Notes under the pieces: generated by a model | The model's input: only the letters and a program-made list of their open reading frames with translations | Databases searched by the model: none | Told to the model about the DNA's origin: nothing | Shown here: positions 44,745-53,277 of the stretch, piece after piece | How positions within the stretch are numbered: the stretch's first letter is position 1 | Layout: each line of letters begins with the position of its first letter | Assembly (NCBI GenBank): GCA_003218975.1 | Contig: QHPD01000099.1 | Location: 1 to 64,000 of the forward strand | Origin: Verrucomicrobiota bacterium | GTDB lineage: Bacteria > Verrucomicrobiota > Verrucomicrobiia > Chthoniobacterales > UBA10450 | Length of the DNA: 64,000 nt | Direction: 5' to 3' | Made by a program: the position numbers and the translations under genes

Positions 44745-45911
44745 ATGTCGAACAACTCCCATGCCGAAATTTTGATCGTAGATGATGATTCCACGAGCCG
44801 CAAAATTCTGGCGCACCTGCTGGTGGCCGCCGGTTACAAGTGCCGAGAATGCGAGGATGGTACCAAGGCACTCCAAACAATTCAGGAGAGACAGCCTGCG
44901 CTTCTTCTCCTTGATTTCGATATGCCGGGGCTGAACGGGGCGGAAGTGCTAAAACGCCTGCGCTCGGATAACGATCCGGCCGTCGCGCAAATTCCGACGA
45001 TCATGCTGACGGCGCATGGAAGTGAAGAAAGTGAAGTGCGCTGTTTGCAAGCCGGCGCGGATGATTTTGCTACCAAACCGATCAATACTGCGGTGTTGCG
45101 GGCGCGAATCGAGACTCAACTTCGCCTGCGCTCGATGCGGCGCCAATTGGAACGCCAAAACGACGAACTCGAACAGTGGCGCAGCAATCTCGAGCGCGAC
45201 CTGGCGGCCGCACGGTTGACCCAACAATCCCTGATTCCGCAAAAACCCCCGGCGCTGCCCGGATGGGAGGTTGCGACTTGTTATCGTCCAGTCATCCAGG
45301 TGGGCGGCGATATTTATGGATGGCTGCGAATGAAAGATGGCCAGATCTTATTCTGGATCGCCGATGGAACCGGCCACGGCGCGGCTGCGGCGCTGCTGAC
45401 CACTCTCGCAAAACTCCTTTTTCACCATGGCAGCGTGGAACACGATGCTCCAGCGAGCGTGATGGAAGCGGTTAACCACGATTTCCGCAGCATCTTTGGC
45501 GCACGATCCTTTATGACTGCGATGTGCGTTGCAGTTGATCCAGCAACCGGACGCGCCAGCGTCGTCGGCGCCGGGCATCCGCCGCTTTTGATTGCGCGCC
45601 GCAGCGGCGCGACTGAGGCGATCGCTTCGGTAGTGCCGCCATTGGGCCTAATTGAACATCCCGAATTTACCGAAACGATTGTCGATCTAAAACCGGGCGA
45701 TACTTTTCTCCTCTACACGGACGGGTTGTTCGGCTCAAGGAAAGGCAAGCAACCGCGCCTGACTCCGCAACGCTTGGAAAAAATGCTCGATCACACCGCG
45801 CCCAGCGCCGAGGCACTGCTTGGGCGAATATTAACCGAGGCGGCGCCAGCTAAAGGCGAAGAGGCCCTGCCCGATGACCTGGCGGCACTGGCGGTACGCC
45901 GAGTCGCCTAA
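44745..45911 (+). CDS. response regulator with PP2C/SpoIIE phosphatase output (RsbU-like)
   Basis: 388 residues. The receiver domain (1-125) has VDDDS, phosphoacceptor in LLLLDFDMPGLNG and Lys in FATKPINTAV. A coiled coil (RSMRRQLERQNDELEQWRSN) links it to a SpoIIE-type PP2C domain (about 165-388) with GGDIYGWLRMKDGQILFWIAD, GTGHGAAAALLTTLAK and LLYTDGLFGSRKGK. It is expected to dephosphorylate an STAS antagonist when phosphorylated; the STAS protein at 37047 is a possible substrate. Single gene, SWIB gene 63 bases downstream. Confidence 0.92.
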   Translation: MSNNSHAEILIVDDDSTSRKILAHLLVAAGYKCRECEDGTKALQTIQERQPALLLLDFDMPGLNGAEVLKRLRSDNDPAVAQIPTIMLTAHGSEESEVRCLQAGADDFATKPINTAVLRARIETQLRLRSMRRQLERQNDELEQWRSNLERDLAAARLTQQSLIPQKPPALPGWEVATCYRPVIQVGGDIYGWLRMKDGQILFWIADGTGHGAAAALLTTLAKLLFHHGSVEHDAPASVMEAVNHDFRSIFGARSFMTAMCVAVDPATGRASVVGAGHPPLLIARRSGATEAIASVVPPLGLIEHPEFTETIVDLKPGDTFLLYTDGLFGSRKGKQPRLTPQRLEKMLDHTAPSAEALLGRILTEAAPAKGEEALPDDLAALAVRRVA

Positions 45912-45974
45912 AAAATTTTGGCTTGAGCAAAAATTAATGTTGCTCTCCTTCGAGCAAAACGTTAATCAGCGTCC

Positions 45975-46256
45975 ATGCCGAAAACCAAAAAGAAAACTTC
46001 CAAACGCAAACCGAATCCCGCCTTTATGAGACCGGTCCAGCCCGACGACAAGCTTGCTGCCGTTGTTGGGTCAGCGCCGCTGCCACGTTCCGAGCTTACG
46101 AAAAAGCTTTGGAACTACATCAAGAGGCGCGGTCTGCAGGACAAAAAGAAACGAACTATGATCAACGCCGACGACTCACTGCGGCCGGTGTTTAATGGCA
46201 AGAGCCAAGTGAGCATGTTCGAGATGACCAAGCTTGTCTCGAAGCATCTGCGCTAG
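45975..46256 (+). CDS. SWIB/MDM2 domain protein
   Basis: 93 residues: a lysine-rich N-terminus (KTKKKTSKRKPNPAF) followed by a complete SWIB fold (PDDKLAAVVGSAPLPRSELT, LWNYIKRRGLQDKKKRTMIN, DSLRPVFNGKSQVSMFEMTK). Eukaryote-like SWIB proteins occur in chlamydiae, verrucomicrobia and planctomycetes, often fused to topoisomerase I in the former. A nucleoid or DNA-bound role is likely but unproven. A strong hairpin follows the stop. Confidence 0.93.
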   Translation: MPKTKKKTSKRKPNPAFMRPVQPDDKLAAVVGSAPLPRSELTKKLWNYIKRRGLQDKKKRTMINADDSLRPVFNGKSQVSMFEMTKLVSKHLR

Positions 46257-46273
46257 ATCGACAATGCCGTTTC

Positions 46274-46301
46274 ATAGCCCGGCGTTCCTGCGCCGGGCTA
46301 T
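46274..46301 (+). terminator. strong hairpin after the SWIB gene
   Basis: ATAGCCCGGCG-TTCCTG-CGCCGGGCTAT, a perfect 11-base stem with a 6-base loop, 18 bases past the SWIB stop. No T run follows, so it may be a processing/stability hairpin or a factor-aided terminator. The remaining gap to 46427 shows nothing else. Confidence 0.55.
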
Positions 46302-46427
46302 CTGCGGACATCGAGAAACAGACAAGGCCCGTTAAGGTAGAGAACAAGCGACGCCGGCCGGCGATGCGCTCCGAGCTGCCGTCAAGATCAAAAGGTTGAA
46401 GAGATTGCCCTAATTGAAGACAGCTCG

Positions 46428-46826
46428 TTACGTCAGCGCGATACATTGGAAAGAGCTGACCACGTCATCAGGGCCTTTTTCGGCGAAGAAGCTTTCGTAA
46501 TAACCGGGGCCGAGGTCCCAGTAAGGGCCTTTGTAGTATTCGTCGCGATAAAATCGCCAGACGCCGCTCACCACAATGAGGCAACTGATGCGGTCGTTCC
46601 AAAAATCGCCGATATAATGAAAACTCAAGTTGGTGCGCGCGTAAGCGCCTTTAAATCCGACGTGATCGTAAAGTACGAGCTCCGGCAGCCGTATGGGTTC
46701 TGTCACCATCGACACTTCTATTTTCCCGGCAGCAGAAGCGTGATAGCTCAGGGGACCAAGTTTCCATTTCATGTCGATGATACAACCGTTGTCCGGCGAC
46801 AATTCAGTTTTCGGTATTTGTTTCAT
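46428..46826 (-). CDS. beta/gamma-crystallin-like protein
   Basis: 132 residues without signal peptide. Two Greek-key motifs are visible: LVLYDHVGFKGAYARTNLSF and WRFYRDEYYKGPYWDLGPGY, followed by GPDDVVSSFQCI, which carries the D/N-D-x-S/T-S calcium-site pattern of microbial beta/gamma-crystallins (DDVVSS; the first motif has WNDRISC). The N-terminal 45 residues are less typical. Probably a calcium-binding, stress-related protein. It stands alone; the region 46846-46989 upstream contains the degenerate words CCGGATACCGGATTACGGAT and CCAGTATCCGGTTCCCG. Confidence 0.75.
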   Translation of the reverse strand: MKQIPKTELSPDNGCIIDMKWKLGPLSYHASAAGKIEVSMVTEPIRLPELVLYDHVGFKGAYARTNLSFHYIGDFWNDRISCLIVVSGVWRFYRDEYYKGPYWDLGPGYYESFFAEKGPDDVVSSFQCIALT

Positions 46827-46989
46827 AAGCGCAAAGGTTCAACATCGATCTTGAACCACAGAGGCTGCGATGTCGAGAAGAGAGATTTCTCCATTTCGCA
46901 TACCGGATACCGGATTACGGATAGAAACGGTCCGTGTATCCTGGATTCTGTTGCTCTTTCCAGTATCCGGTTCCCGCTTTCCGGTTTCT

Positions 46990-48060
46990 TCAAATCAAGT
47001 GCTCGCGATTATCGGAGCGGAGCCGGATCGTTTTTGTTTGCAAATTGTGCCTCGCCCGAATGAAACGCACGGTCTTGCTCTTGGCACGCATGAGGATCGA
47101 ATGCGTGACGGCCGTGACGCCGCCGTGGGCCCGCACGCCGCGCAACAACGCGCTGTCGCTGATCCCAGTCGCGCAGAAAAGGATGTTCTGGCCGTTAGCC
47201 AGATCATCAGCTGAATAAATGCGGTCCAGATCTTTCTTGTAGCCCGCGTCGATCAATTTCTTTCGTTCCTTCTCGTCGCGCGGCCACATTTTGCATTGCA
47301 TATCGCCACCGAGGCACTTGATCCCAGCCGCCGCCAGCACAGCTTCGGGCGAACCGCCGATTCCCATGTAAAGATCAACGTCGGACTCTGGCAGCGATGG
47401 CGCGATGGCCGCCGCAATGTCGCCGTCGCCGATCATGCGCAACGACGCGCCTGCCGCACGAATTTGTTCGACGATTTCCTTGTGCCGCGGTCTGTCGAGC
47501 ATCATAACGGCCACGTCCTGGACGCGTTTGTCCACCGCGCGCGCAACAATCGCCAGCATCTCGGCAATCGGCATGTCGATCTGGAGCGAGTCGCCGCGTT
47601 TTTTCATGTAATCGATGACGCGCGGCCCATAAGCCAGCTTCGACATGTAAAACGATGGCACATCCCGCAGCGCCACTTTTACGCCTTCTTCTGGGCTTGC
47701 TGCCGCAATGCAACTGATCGAGTTCGGCGCACCTTTGGAGATGTTGGTCGTGCCATCTATCGGATCGATAGCGATGTCGAACTGCGGCGAACCAGGAATC
47801 CATGTGCCGAGCTGTTCGCCTTTGAAAATGCCGGGCGCTTCGTCCTTGATTCCTTCGCCGATCACGACCTCACCGCAGATGTTCATGAGATCGAACATGC
47901 CGCGCATCGCGTCGCAGGCGGCTGCGTCGGCTGCTTCCTTGTCGCCGCGTCCGAGCCAGCGCAACGCATTCAGCGCGGCGGCTTCTGTTGCGCGCACAAA
48001 ATCGAGTTCGATGACGCGCTCGATGTCCTGGTAATCCTGTTTCGGCAATCGCAGAGCCAC
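46990..48060 (-). CDS. glpX: class II fructose-1,6-bisphosphatase (GlpX)
   Basis: 356 residues with FVRATEAAALNALRWLGRGD, GEVVIGEGIKDEAPG, metal-binding AIDPIDGTTNISKGAPNSIS, LYMGIGGSPEAVLAAAGIKC and ATGISDSALLRGV. Gluconeogenic dephosphorylation of fructose-1,6-bisphosphate; GlpX enzymes of this type may also act on sedoheptulose-1,7-bisphosphate. Length normal, all motifs intact, single gene. Confidence 0.96.
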   Translation of the reverse strand: MALRLPKQDYQDIERVIELDFVRATEAAALNALRWLGRGDKEAADAAACDAMRGMFDLMNICGEVVIGEGIKDEAPGIFKGEQLGTWIPGSPQFDIAIDPIDGTTNISKGAPNSISCIAAASPEEGVKVALRDVPSFYMSKLAYGPRVIDYMKKRGDSLQIDMPIAEMLAIVARAVDKRVQDVAVMMLDRPRHKEIVEQIRAAGASLRMIGDGDIAAAIAPSLPESDVDLYMGIGGSPEAVLAAAGIKCLGGDMQCKMWPRDEKERKKLIDAGYKKDLDRIYSADDLANGQNILFCATGISDSALLRGVRAHGGVTAVTHSILMRAKSKTVRFIRARHNLQTKTIRLRSDNREHLI

Positions 48061-48449
48061 GGAGCGTCAATTTTCACGCATCTCGCGCGCGATGACAAGC
48101 GGGGACGACGGAACTCGTGAATCGTAACCGGGAATCGCGAATCGGTGGGAGCGTAGGATGCATCTTGGTTCGCCTTGGCCCGGCGTTGGCGCGGCGAACG
48201 ATTCGCCGTGCATTACGCAACACGCGTAATGTGAGAAACCCTTCTCGGACACGAGAGCGTGATGAGAGGCTAATACCAGATGCAACTTACAAAGCTTCGT
48301 ATTCCAAAAAGGAGGTCGGTTTCTTCATTATCTTGTGTTCAAGAATTCTGGTGCGTGCGGTTACTGTGCAGCGATAGGCGCATTCGCAGAAGCGGAAGGC
48401 CTATGCCGCCGTTGCGGCCACTTGATCATAGTAGTAATCTCTCGGCACG
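48061..48449. other. 390-base intergenic stretch, no gene recognised
   Basis: Contains a GC-rich palindromic block (GCGGCGAACGATTCGCCGTG with TTACGCAACACGCGTAA) similar in tone to the other REP-like elements, and AAAAAGGAGGTC, a Shine-Dalgarno-like stretch with no good ORF behind it. The short frames here (for example 48067-48285) look like translations of repeats. Confidence 0.5.
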
Positions 48450-48812
48450 ATGGGATTGACCAAAGTTACAACCAAGCTCACGAGCCTGACGGACTCGAAG
48501 AGATCGTTCGAGTCGTTGTTTTTGGTGAATACCGGAGCGACGGACTCGATGGCCCCCTCTGATGAACTCGAAAAGCTCGGGGTCAAACAAGAAGGAAAAA
48601 TGGCGTATGAGTTGGCGGACGGCACCGTCAAAGAGTACCCTTTCGGCCTGGTCCGGATTGAGTTCATGGGCGAAACCACTGCGGGCCGCGTAGTCTTCGG
48701 TGCCACCGGAACAGAACCGCTTTTGGGCGTGACAGCGCTTGAGTCGGTGGGGATCATGGTCGATCCAACCGACAAGACGCTCAAACGTCTTCCGGCTATC
48801 CCGCTCAAGTAG
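48450..48812 (+). CDS. retropepsin-like aspartic protease family protein with Asp-to-Asn active site
   Basis: 120 residues, the size of a single-domain clan AA protein: FESLFLVNTGATDSMAPSDE, EGKMAYELADGTVKEYPFGL, GRVVFGATGTEPLLGVTALE. The family signature is [FLV]-V-D-T-G-A-T-x-S; here the catalytic Asp is Asn (GTG AAT ACC). Retroviral-type proteases need this Asp in both subunits, so the protein should be inactive unless the G-to-A change is a sequencing error. The rest of the fold, including the LLG flap-proximal loop, is intact. Single gene, 84 bases before the ECF sigma gene. Confidence 0.85.
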   Translation: MGLTKVTTKLTSLTDSKRSFESLFLVNTGATDSMAPSDELEKLGVKQEGKMAYELADGTVKEYPFGLVRIEFMGETTAGRVVFGATGTEPLLGVTALESVGIMVDPTDKTLKRLPAIPLK

Positions 48813-48896
48813 ATCAAGCCGCACCAAAACAGCGGGGCACACTTCGCAGAACGCCGCCTGAGATAATGCAGGCTTGATTTCCGCGGGACTTTTTAC

Positions 48897-49682
48897 TTGG
48901 ATGGCGGTGTGCCTCCTCAGGATGAGGTGACTTCGTTGACCGGCATTGGTCCAGCAGTTGCGGGACAACAGGGGCGTGTCGCGTTTACGACGACACATTG
49001 GAGCATCGTGCTGGAGGCACAGATTGAATCGCCAGCGGCACAGGAAGCGCTCGAAAAACTTTGCCGCACTTATTGGCGACCCATCTATAGCTTCGTGAGG
49101 CGACAGGGGATTGGGCCAGAGCAGGCGGAGGATCTCACGCAGGGTTTCTTCGCGCTGCTGCTCGAACGCCGAGATCTGAACGTCGTCCGGAAAGAAAAGG
49201 GGCGACTTCGTTCTTATCTGCTTGTGTCGCTCAAACATTTTCTATCCGACGAGCGGCGTCGTGCGATGACTGCCAAGAGAGGCAAAGGTCAGCGACCGAT
49301 TCCATTGGAGGAGCTGGGCGCGAACGAGCGGGCCGATATTGAACCAGCGGATCCATTGACCGCCGAGCGAATTTACGAACGCCACTGGGCTTCGACAGTA
49401 TTGGAGCAAGTGTTCAGGCGATTAAAGGATGAATACCATGGGGCAGGTAACGCCACGTTATTTGATTGCCTGAAACAATTGCTACCGGACGAACCTGGCG
49501 CGCCATCACAGGGGGAGATCGCCGCGCGCTTGGGGATGACCGAAAATGCGATCCGTCAGGCGTTCCACCGATTTCGAAGGCGTTATCAATTCTTATTGCG
49601 GGAGGAGATTGCGCATACCGTTGCCATGCCCAGCGATATCGAAGACGAGCTGCGCCATCTCATTGCAGTGGTCCGCGCGTAG
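48897..49682 (+). CDS. ECF-type RNA polymerase sigma factor, kinase-associated
   Basis: 261 residues. Sigma region 2 (LEKLCRTYWRPIYSFVRRQG, AEDLTQGFFALLLERRDLNV, GRLRSYLLVSLKHFLSDERR) and region 4 (PSQGEIAARLGMTENAIRQA, FHRFRRRYQFLLREEIAHTV) are clear. It starts at TTG 48897 or GTG 48909 (GGATGG in front). The group, with the DLTQGFFA box and a long inter-domain linker, occurs in Planctomycetes/Verrucomicrobia and is normally followed directly by a Ser/Thr kinase gene. Here the kinase is next but one, separated by a GxxExxY gene inside repeats. No anti-sigma factor is seen; kinase control is the expected mode. Confidence 0.92.
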   Translation: MDGGVPPQDEVTSLTGIGPAVAGQQGRVAFTTTHWSIVLEAQIESPAAQEALEKLCRTYWRPIYSFVRRQGIGPEQAEDLTQGFFALLLERRDLNVVRKEKGRLRSYLLVSLKHFLSDERRRAMTAKRGKGQRPIPLEELGANERADIEPADPLTAERIYERHWASTVLEQVFRRLKDEYHGAGNATLFDCLKQLLPDEPGAPSQGEIAARLGMTENAIRQAFHRFRRRYQFLLREEIAHTVAMPSDIEDELRHLIAVVRA

Positions 49683-49789
49683 ACACGAATTACACGAATT
49701 GTCACGAATTTCATAAGACTTGAGTCAACCGTTGGATCAATTGGTGTGAATTAGTGAAATTCGCTTCTCGATCGATGTAATTTGTGTCT
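49681..49789. repeat. CACGAATT-type repeat, left flank of GxxExxY gene
   Basis: AGACACGAATTACACGAATT then GTCACGAATT (direct ten-base units), followed by GGTGTGAATTAGTGAAATTC and TTTGTGTCT, which are the same words in the opposite orientation. It begins at the last two bases of the sigma-factor stop codon and ends at the GTG start codon of the GxxExxY gene. Confidence 0.85.
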
Positions 49790-50158
49790 GAACTACTTTA
49801 CAAGGAAGAGGTTTTTCAACTCGTGGGTCTTTGCATGGAGATCCATCGTGAGTTGGGAAAGGGCCACGACGAAGTCATCTACAAGGACGCTCTAGTCGTT
49901 GAACTGAGTCGCGCTGGAATTCCGTTTTCGCGCGAGAAAAATTACGAAATCACATACAAAGGAGTTATCCTGCCTCACTATTACTACGGGGACTTCGTTG
50001 CCTGGGATAAAATTCTCTTCGAGGCCAAGGCCGTCGAAAAGCTGACCGACTCGCACATCAAACAAGTGTTGAACTATCTGGCCGCCTCGAACCTTCGCAT
50101 CGGCTTGCTGGTCAATTTCGGTGGCGATGTGTTGGAATGGAAAAGAGTTATTTTATAG
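49784..50158 (+). CDS. GxxExxY family protein
   Basis: 124 residues starting at GTG, which is supplied by the repeat's TTTGTGTCT. Family hallmarks: HRELGKGHDEVIYKDALVVE (GxxExxY as GHDEVIY), YGDFVAWDKILFEAKAVEKL, KQVLNYLAASNLRIGLLVNF and final LEWKRVIL. The fold resembles PD-(D/E)XK nucleases (D-x-n-E-x-K: DFVAWDKILFEAK), as proposed for the family; activity is not established. It separates the sigma factor from its kinase and is enclosed by CACGAATT-type repeats on both sides, suggesting arrival as a cassette. Confidence 0.92.
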   Translation: MSELLYKEEVFQLVGLCMEIHRELGKGHDEVIYKDALVVELSRAGIPFSREKNYEITYKGVILPHYYYGDFVAWDKILFEAKAVEKLTDSHIKQVLNYLAASNLRIGLLVNFGGDVLEWKRVIL

Positions 50159-50257
50159 ACACGAATCGCACGAATAGTCACGAATGCGGCTGAGCAACTA
50201 GCGTGGGTTGGTGAAATTCGTGTCTGGTATTGGTGTGAATTAGTGAAATTCGTGTCT
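50157..50257. repeat. CACGAATT-type repeat, right flank of GxxExxY gene
   Basis: AGACACGAATCGCACGAATA then GTCACGAAT, followed by GTGAAATTCGTGTCT and GGTGTGAATTAGTGAAATTC-GTGTCT in opposite orientation. It starts at the last two bases of the gene's TAG, exactly as the left flank starts at the sigma gene's TAG. The 75 bases after it, up to the kinase ATG, hold no other feature. Confidence 0.85.
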
Positions 50258-50331
50258 CATAAATAGAGGCGAGCGTAACGTATGGCAGAATTTTACGGAG
50301 TACAAAGGGGAGTGCCCGAGCGACTCCGACA

Positions 50332-53178
50332 ATGATTAGGGTAATCAGAATTTGCCGAAAGTGCGGCGCGAAAATCTTTTCTGACGCACCAGAAGGACTT
50401 TGCACCGGGTGCGTGCTGGAAACCGCGCTCGGGATGGCTGTAGCCGCTGGCGACTCGTCCGCCGTAGCCTCGGCGAAGGCGGATGGCTGCGGCTACCTGG
50501 ACAAGGTTGAAGGCGGAAATGTGAAGTCAGCGCAACACAAGATAGCCGCGCGCTCCGTGGAGATACTGGGAGAGTTGGGCGACTACGAGTTGCTGGAAGA
50601 AATCGGCCGCGGCGGCCAGGGCGTGGTATTTCGCGCACGACAAAAGAGTCTCAACCGCACAGTCGCGTTAAAAGTCATTGGACTCGGCCAGTGGGCGACG
50701 AAGGCGCATCTCCAGCGATTCCGTCTCGAAGCCGAGGCTGCGGCAAGTTTGGACCATCCATGCATTGTCCCAATTCACGACGTCGGCGAGCGCGAGGGCT
50801 GCTGCTACTTCAGCATGAACTTCGTCGAGGGGGGACAACTCGATGAAGTGGCCAGGCGCGAACCGATGCCGATCCGTCGCGCAGCAGAACTCATCGCAAA
50901 GCTGGCCCGCACGGTGCACTATGCGCACGAGCATGGCATCCTGCATCGAGACATCAAGCCGGGGAACGTTCTGCTTGATGCAAAAGGCGAACCGCATCTG
51001 ACCGATTTCGGGCTGGCACGACTGGTCGAATCGGAGAGCACCGTGACGCGCACGATGGAAGTTTTGGGCACACCCAGTTACATGGCGCCAGAGCAAGCAA
51101 TCGGTAACAACGCGCGCGTCGGCAGAGCCACAGATGTTTACGGGCTTGGCGCAGTGTTCTACCAATTGCTCACTGGCCACCCCCCTTTTGCTGGAGGGAC
51201 GACCTTTGAAACTGTGCGGCTGGTTTTGGACACCGAGCCGCGGAATCCGCGGCTCTGGAACCCAAAAGTCGATCGCGATTTGGCAACAATCTGCCTCAAA
51301 TGCCTCGAGAAAGATCCGCAGCGCCGTTACTCCTCGGCTCTGGCGCTGGCCGAAGATCTTGAACGCTGGCTAAAGCACGAACCGATTCGGGCGAAACGAA
51401 GCGGATTCTTCACGCACGGCCGCAAATGGGTGTGGCGGAATCCAACTATTGCCGTGTTGGTAGCGTCGTTGTTCGCACTGGCAGTGGCCGTGGGTGTGAT
51501 TATTTGGAAGAGCGAATTAGTTCAGCGCCCGACCCCGGTCAGGATCGCCGTGCTGCCATTTAAAAATCTGAGCACCGATCCGGAAAATGCATTTTTCGCC
51601 GACGCCGTACAGGACGAAGTGCTGACGGTTTTGGCAAAGGTCGCCGACCTCGAGGTCATTAGCCGAACATCAGCGGCGCATTACAGGACTGGGGTCGATC
51701 GCAATATGCGCGACATCGCCCACGAGTTGGGGGTCGCTTACGTGGTCGAAGGCAGCGCGCAACGTGCGGGCGATCGCATCCGTATCTCCGCTCAGTTGAT
51801 TAGTGCCCGCAGGGACACCCACCTCTGGGCCGAACACTACGACCGCCAGATCGCCGATGTGTTTGCCGTCCAGAGCGAAATCGCGCAACAGATCGCCGAT
51901 CAACTTCACGCCAGGCTTTCACCGGAAGAGAAAACAGCCATCGGCGAGCGACCCACCGCCGACTTGAAGGCTTACGCGCTTTACACGGAGGCAAGGGCAA
52001 TTGGCTCGTGGGACGACTGGAAGGGAGCAGAAAGAAGCATGGCCCAAAAAGTGGAGCTCCTGGAAGAGGCAACGCAGCGTGATCCGAAGTTTGTGCTCGC
52101 CTGGTGCGCCCTCGCGAAAGTGCAAGACGACTTTTTCGTTGCCGCGGGCGATCACACACACCTCGAGTTGGCGAAGAAAGCCGTAGACACCGCATTGCGA
52201 TTGCGACCGGACTTGGGCGAGACCCACCGGGAACTGGCACGTTACTACTTTTACGCTAACGAGTCCGATCGGGCGTATGACGAGCTGGCCGTCGCGCGTC
52301 GCACGCTGCCGAATGATTCTGAGGCGCTCTTCATCGCCGGCCGGATCGATCGCCACAAAAATCGCTGGGACGCTTCGCTGGCCAATTTACGAAAAGCGAG
52401 CGCACTCGACCCGCGTAATGAGGAGGTCACTTACCACCTCGCGCAGGATTACCGCTACCTGCGTCGCTATGACCTTTGGAAACACGACATTGAGAAACGC
52501 ATCGGCGAAGAGAGGACGGATGCATGGAATCAGTTGGGGCTGGCTGAGCTGAAATTGGATCAGGGCGATCTGATCGGCGCCCAGGCTGTTCTCGCGCAAA
52601 TGCCGCAGGACTGGAGTCCGACTTACGAGGTCTGGGATACTCGATTCACGACAGCCCTTTACCTGCACGATTATGATGCGGCCAGCCGGGTGATCGCGGC
52701 TGTTCCTGCGAGGTTCGCTGATTCCGTTATCGGTGGGAAACGCCCACGGAGTTGGGCCGACGGGCTGATTGCTCGTGCACGGGGCGATGGGCAGAAGGCG
52801 CAGGCCGTCTTTTCAGATGCGCGGAAGAAGGTGGATGTGACATGGGGCAACGGGGTCAAGGATGAGGATTACTTCGCGCAAATCGCAGGTCTCGATGCTG
52901 GGCTGGGCCGCAAAGATGAAGCCATCCGCGAGGCACGGCGGGCGGTCGATCTCATGCCGATTACCAAGGATTCGTGGACAGGTCCGCGGCTGCTCACCAA
53001 CCTGGCACTGGTTTACGCTTGGACCGGCGAGCGCGATCTGGCGATAGAGCAGCTCGAGAGACTCGCGAAAACTCCGGGCGGTCCAACCTACGGCGACCTC
53101 CGCTTCAATCCATGCTGGGGTTCTCTGCGCGGCGATCCGCGCTTTGAAAAAATCGTCGCCTCGCTCGCGCCGAAATAG
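50332..53178 (+). CDS. membrane Ser/Thr protein kinase with FlgO/TolB-like and TPR extracytoplasmic part
   Basis: 948 residues. An N-terminal zinc ribbon (CRKCGAKIF...LCTGCVL) is followed by a kinase domain (about 82-350): GRGGQGVVF, VALKV, HRDIKPGNVLL with D207, DFGLAR, MAPEQ. One helix lies at about 372-392, then a TolB/FlgO-like domain (RIAVLPFKNLSTDPENAFFA to QISAQL-type strand RISAQLISARRDTHLWAEHY) and about 350 residues of TPR-like repeats (ATQRDPKFVLAWCALAKVQD, RKASALDPRNEEVTYHLAQD). The external part probably senses ligands or envelope state; the kinase likely phosphorylates the ECF sigma factor encoded upstream. The zinc ribbon is typical of this sigma-linked kinase class. Confidence 0.93.
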   Translation: MIRVIRICRKCGAKIFSDAPEGLCTGCVLETALGMAVAAGDSSAVASAKADGCGYLDKVEGGNVKSAQHKIAARSVEILGELGDYELLEEIGRGGQGVVFRARQKSLNRTVALKVIGLGQWATKAHLQRFRLEAEAAASLDHPCIVPIHDVGEREGCCYFSMNFVEGGQLDEVARREPMPIRRAAELIAKLARTVHYAHEHGILHRDIKPGNVLLDAKGEPHLTDFGLARLVESESTVTRTMEVLGTPSYMAPEQAIGNNARVGRATDVYGLGAVFYQLLTGHPPFAGGTTFETVRLVLDTEPRNPRLWNPKVDRDLATICLKCLEKDPQRRYSSALALAEDLERWLKHEPIRAKRSGFFTHGRKWVWRNPTIAVLVASLFALAVAVGVIIWKSELVQRPTPVRIAVLPFKNLSTDPENAFFADAVQDEVLTVLAKVADLEVISRTSAAHYRTGVDRNMRDIAHELGVAYVVEGSAQRAGDRIRISAQLISARRDTHLWAEHYDRQIADVFAVQSEIAQQIADQLHARLSPEEKTAIGERPTADLKAYALYTEARAIGSWDDWKGAERSMAQKVELLEEATQRDPKFVLAWCALAKVQDDFFVAAGDHTHLELAKKAVDTALRLRPDLGETHRELARYYFYANESDRAYDELAVARRTLPNDSEALFIAGRIDRHKNRWDASLANLRKASALDPRNEEVTYHLAQDYRYLRRYDLWKHDIEKRIGEERTDAWNQLGLAELKLDQGDLIGAQAVLAQMPQDWSPTYEVWDTRFTTALYLHDYDAASRVIAAVPARFADSVIGGKRPRSWADGLIARARGDGQKAQAVFSDARKKVDVTWGNGVKDEDYFAQIAGLDAGLGRKDEAIREARRAVDLMPITKDSWTGPRLLTNLALVYAWTGERDLAIEQLERLAKTPGGPTYGDLRFNPCWGSLRGDPRFEKIVASLAPK

Positions 53179-53184
53179 ACTTCA

Positions 53185-53210
53185 CCGCGGATTACACTGA
53201 TCACGCGGAT
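53185..53210. repeat. CGCGGATTACAC-type repeat, left flank of hicAB-like pair
   Basis: CCGCGGATTACACTGATCACGCGGAT, starting seven bases after the kinase stop codon. An inverted relative lies at 53841-53866, on the other side of the HicA/HicB genes. Confidence 0.75.
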
Positions 53211-53277
53211 AAGTTGGGAGACGGGCTTAACAGGCTGTATGGCAAACTCCTCACCCAGCAAACGTGGCAGCGACTGA

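Noticed and set aside
48067-48285. ORF of 72 residues opposite the gap after glpX
   Set aside because: Looks like translation of intergenic repeat words; no ribosome site, no conserved pattern.
49681-50257. CRISPR-like direct repeats around the GxxExxY gene
   Set aside because: Units are short (about ten bases), spaced irregularly, partly inverted, and have no unique spacers or cas genes.
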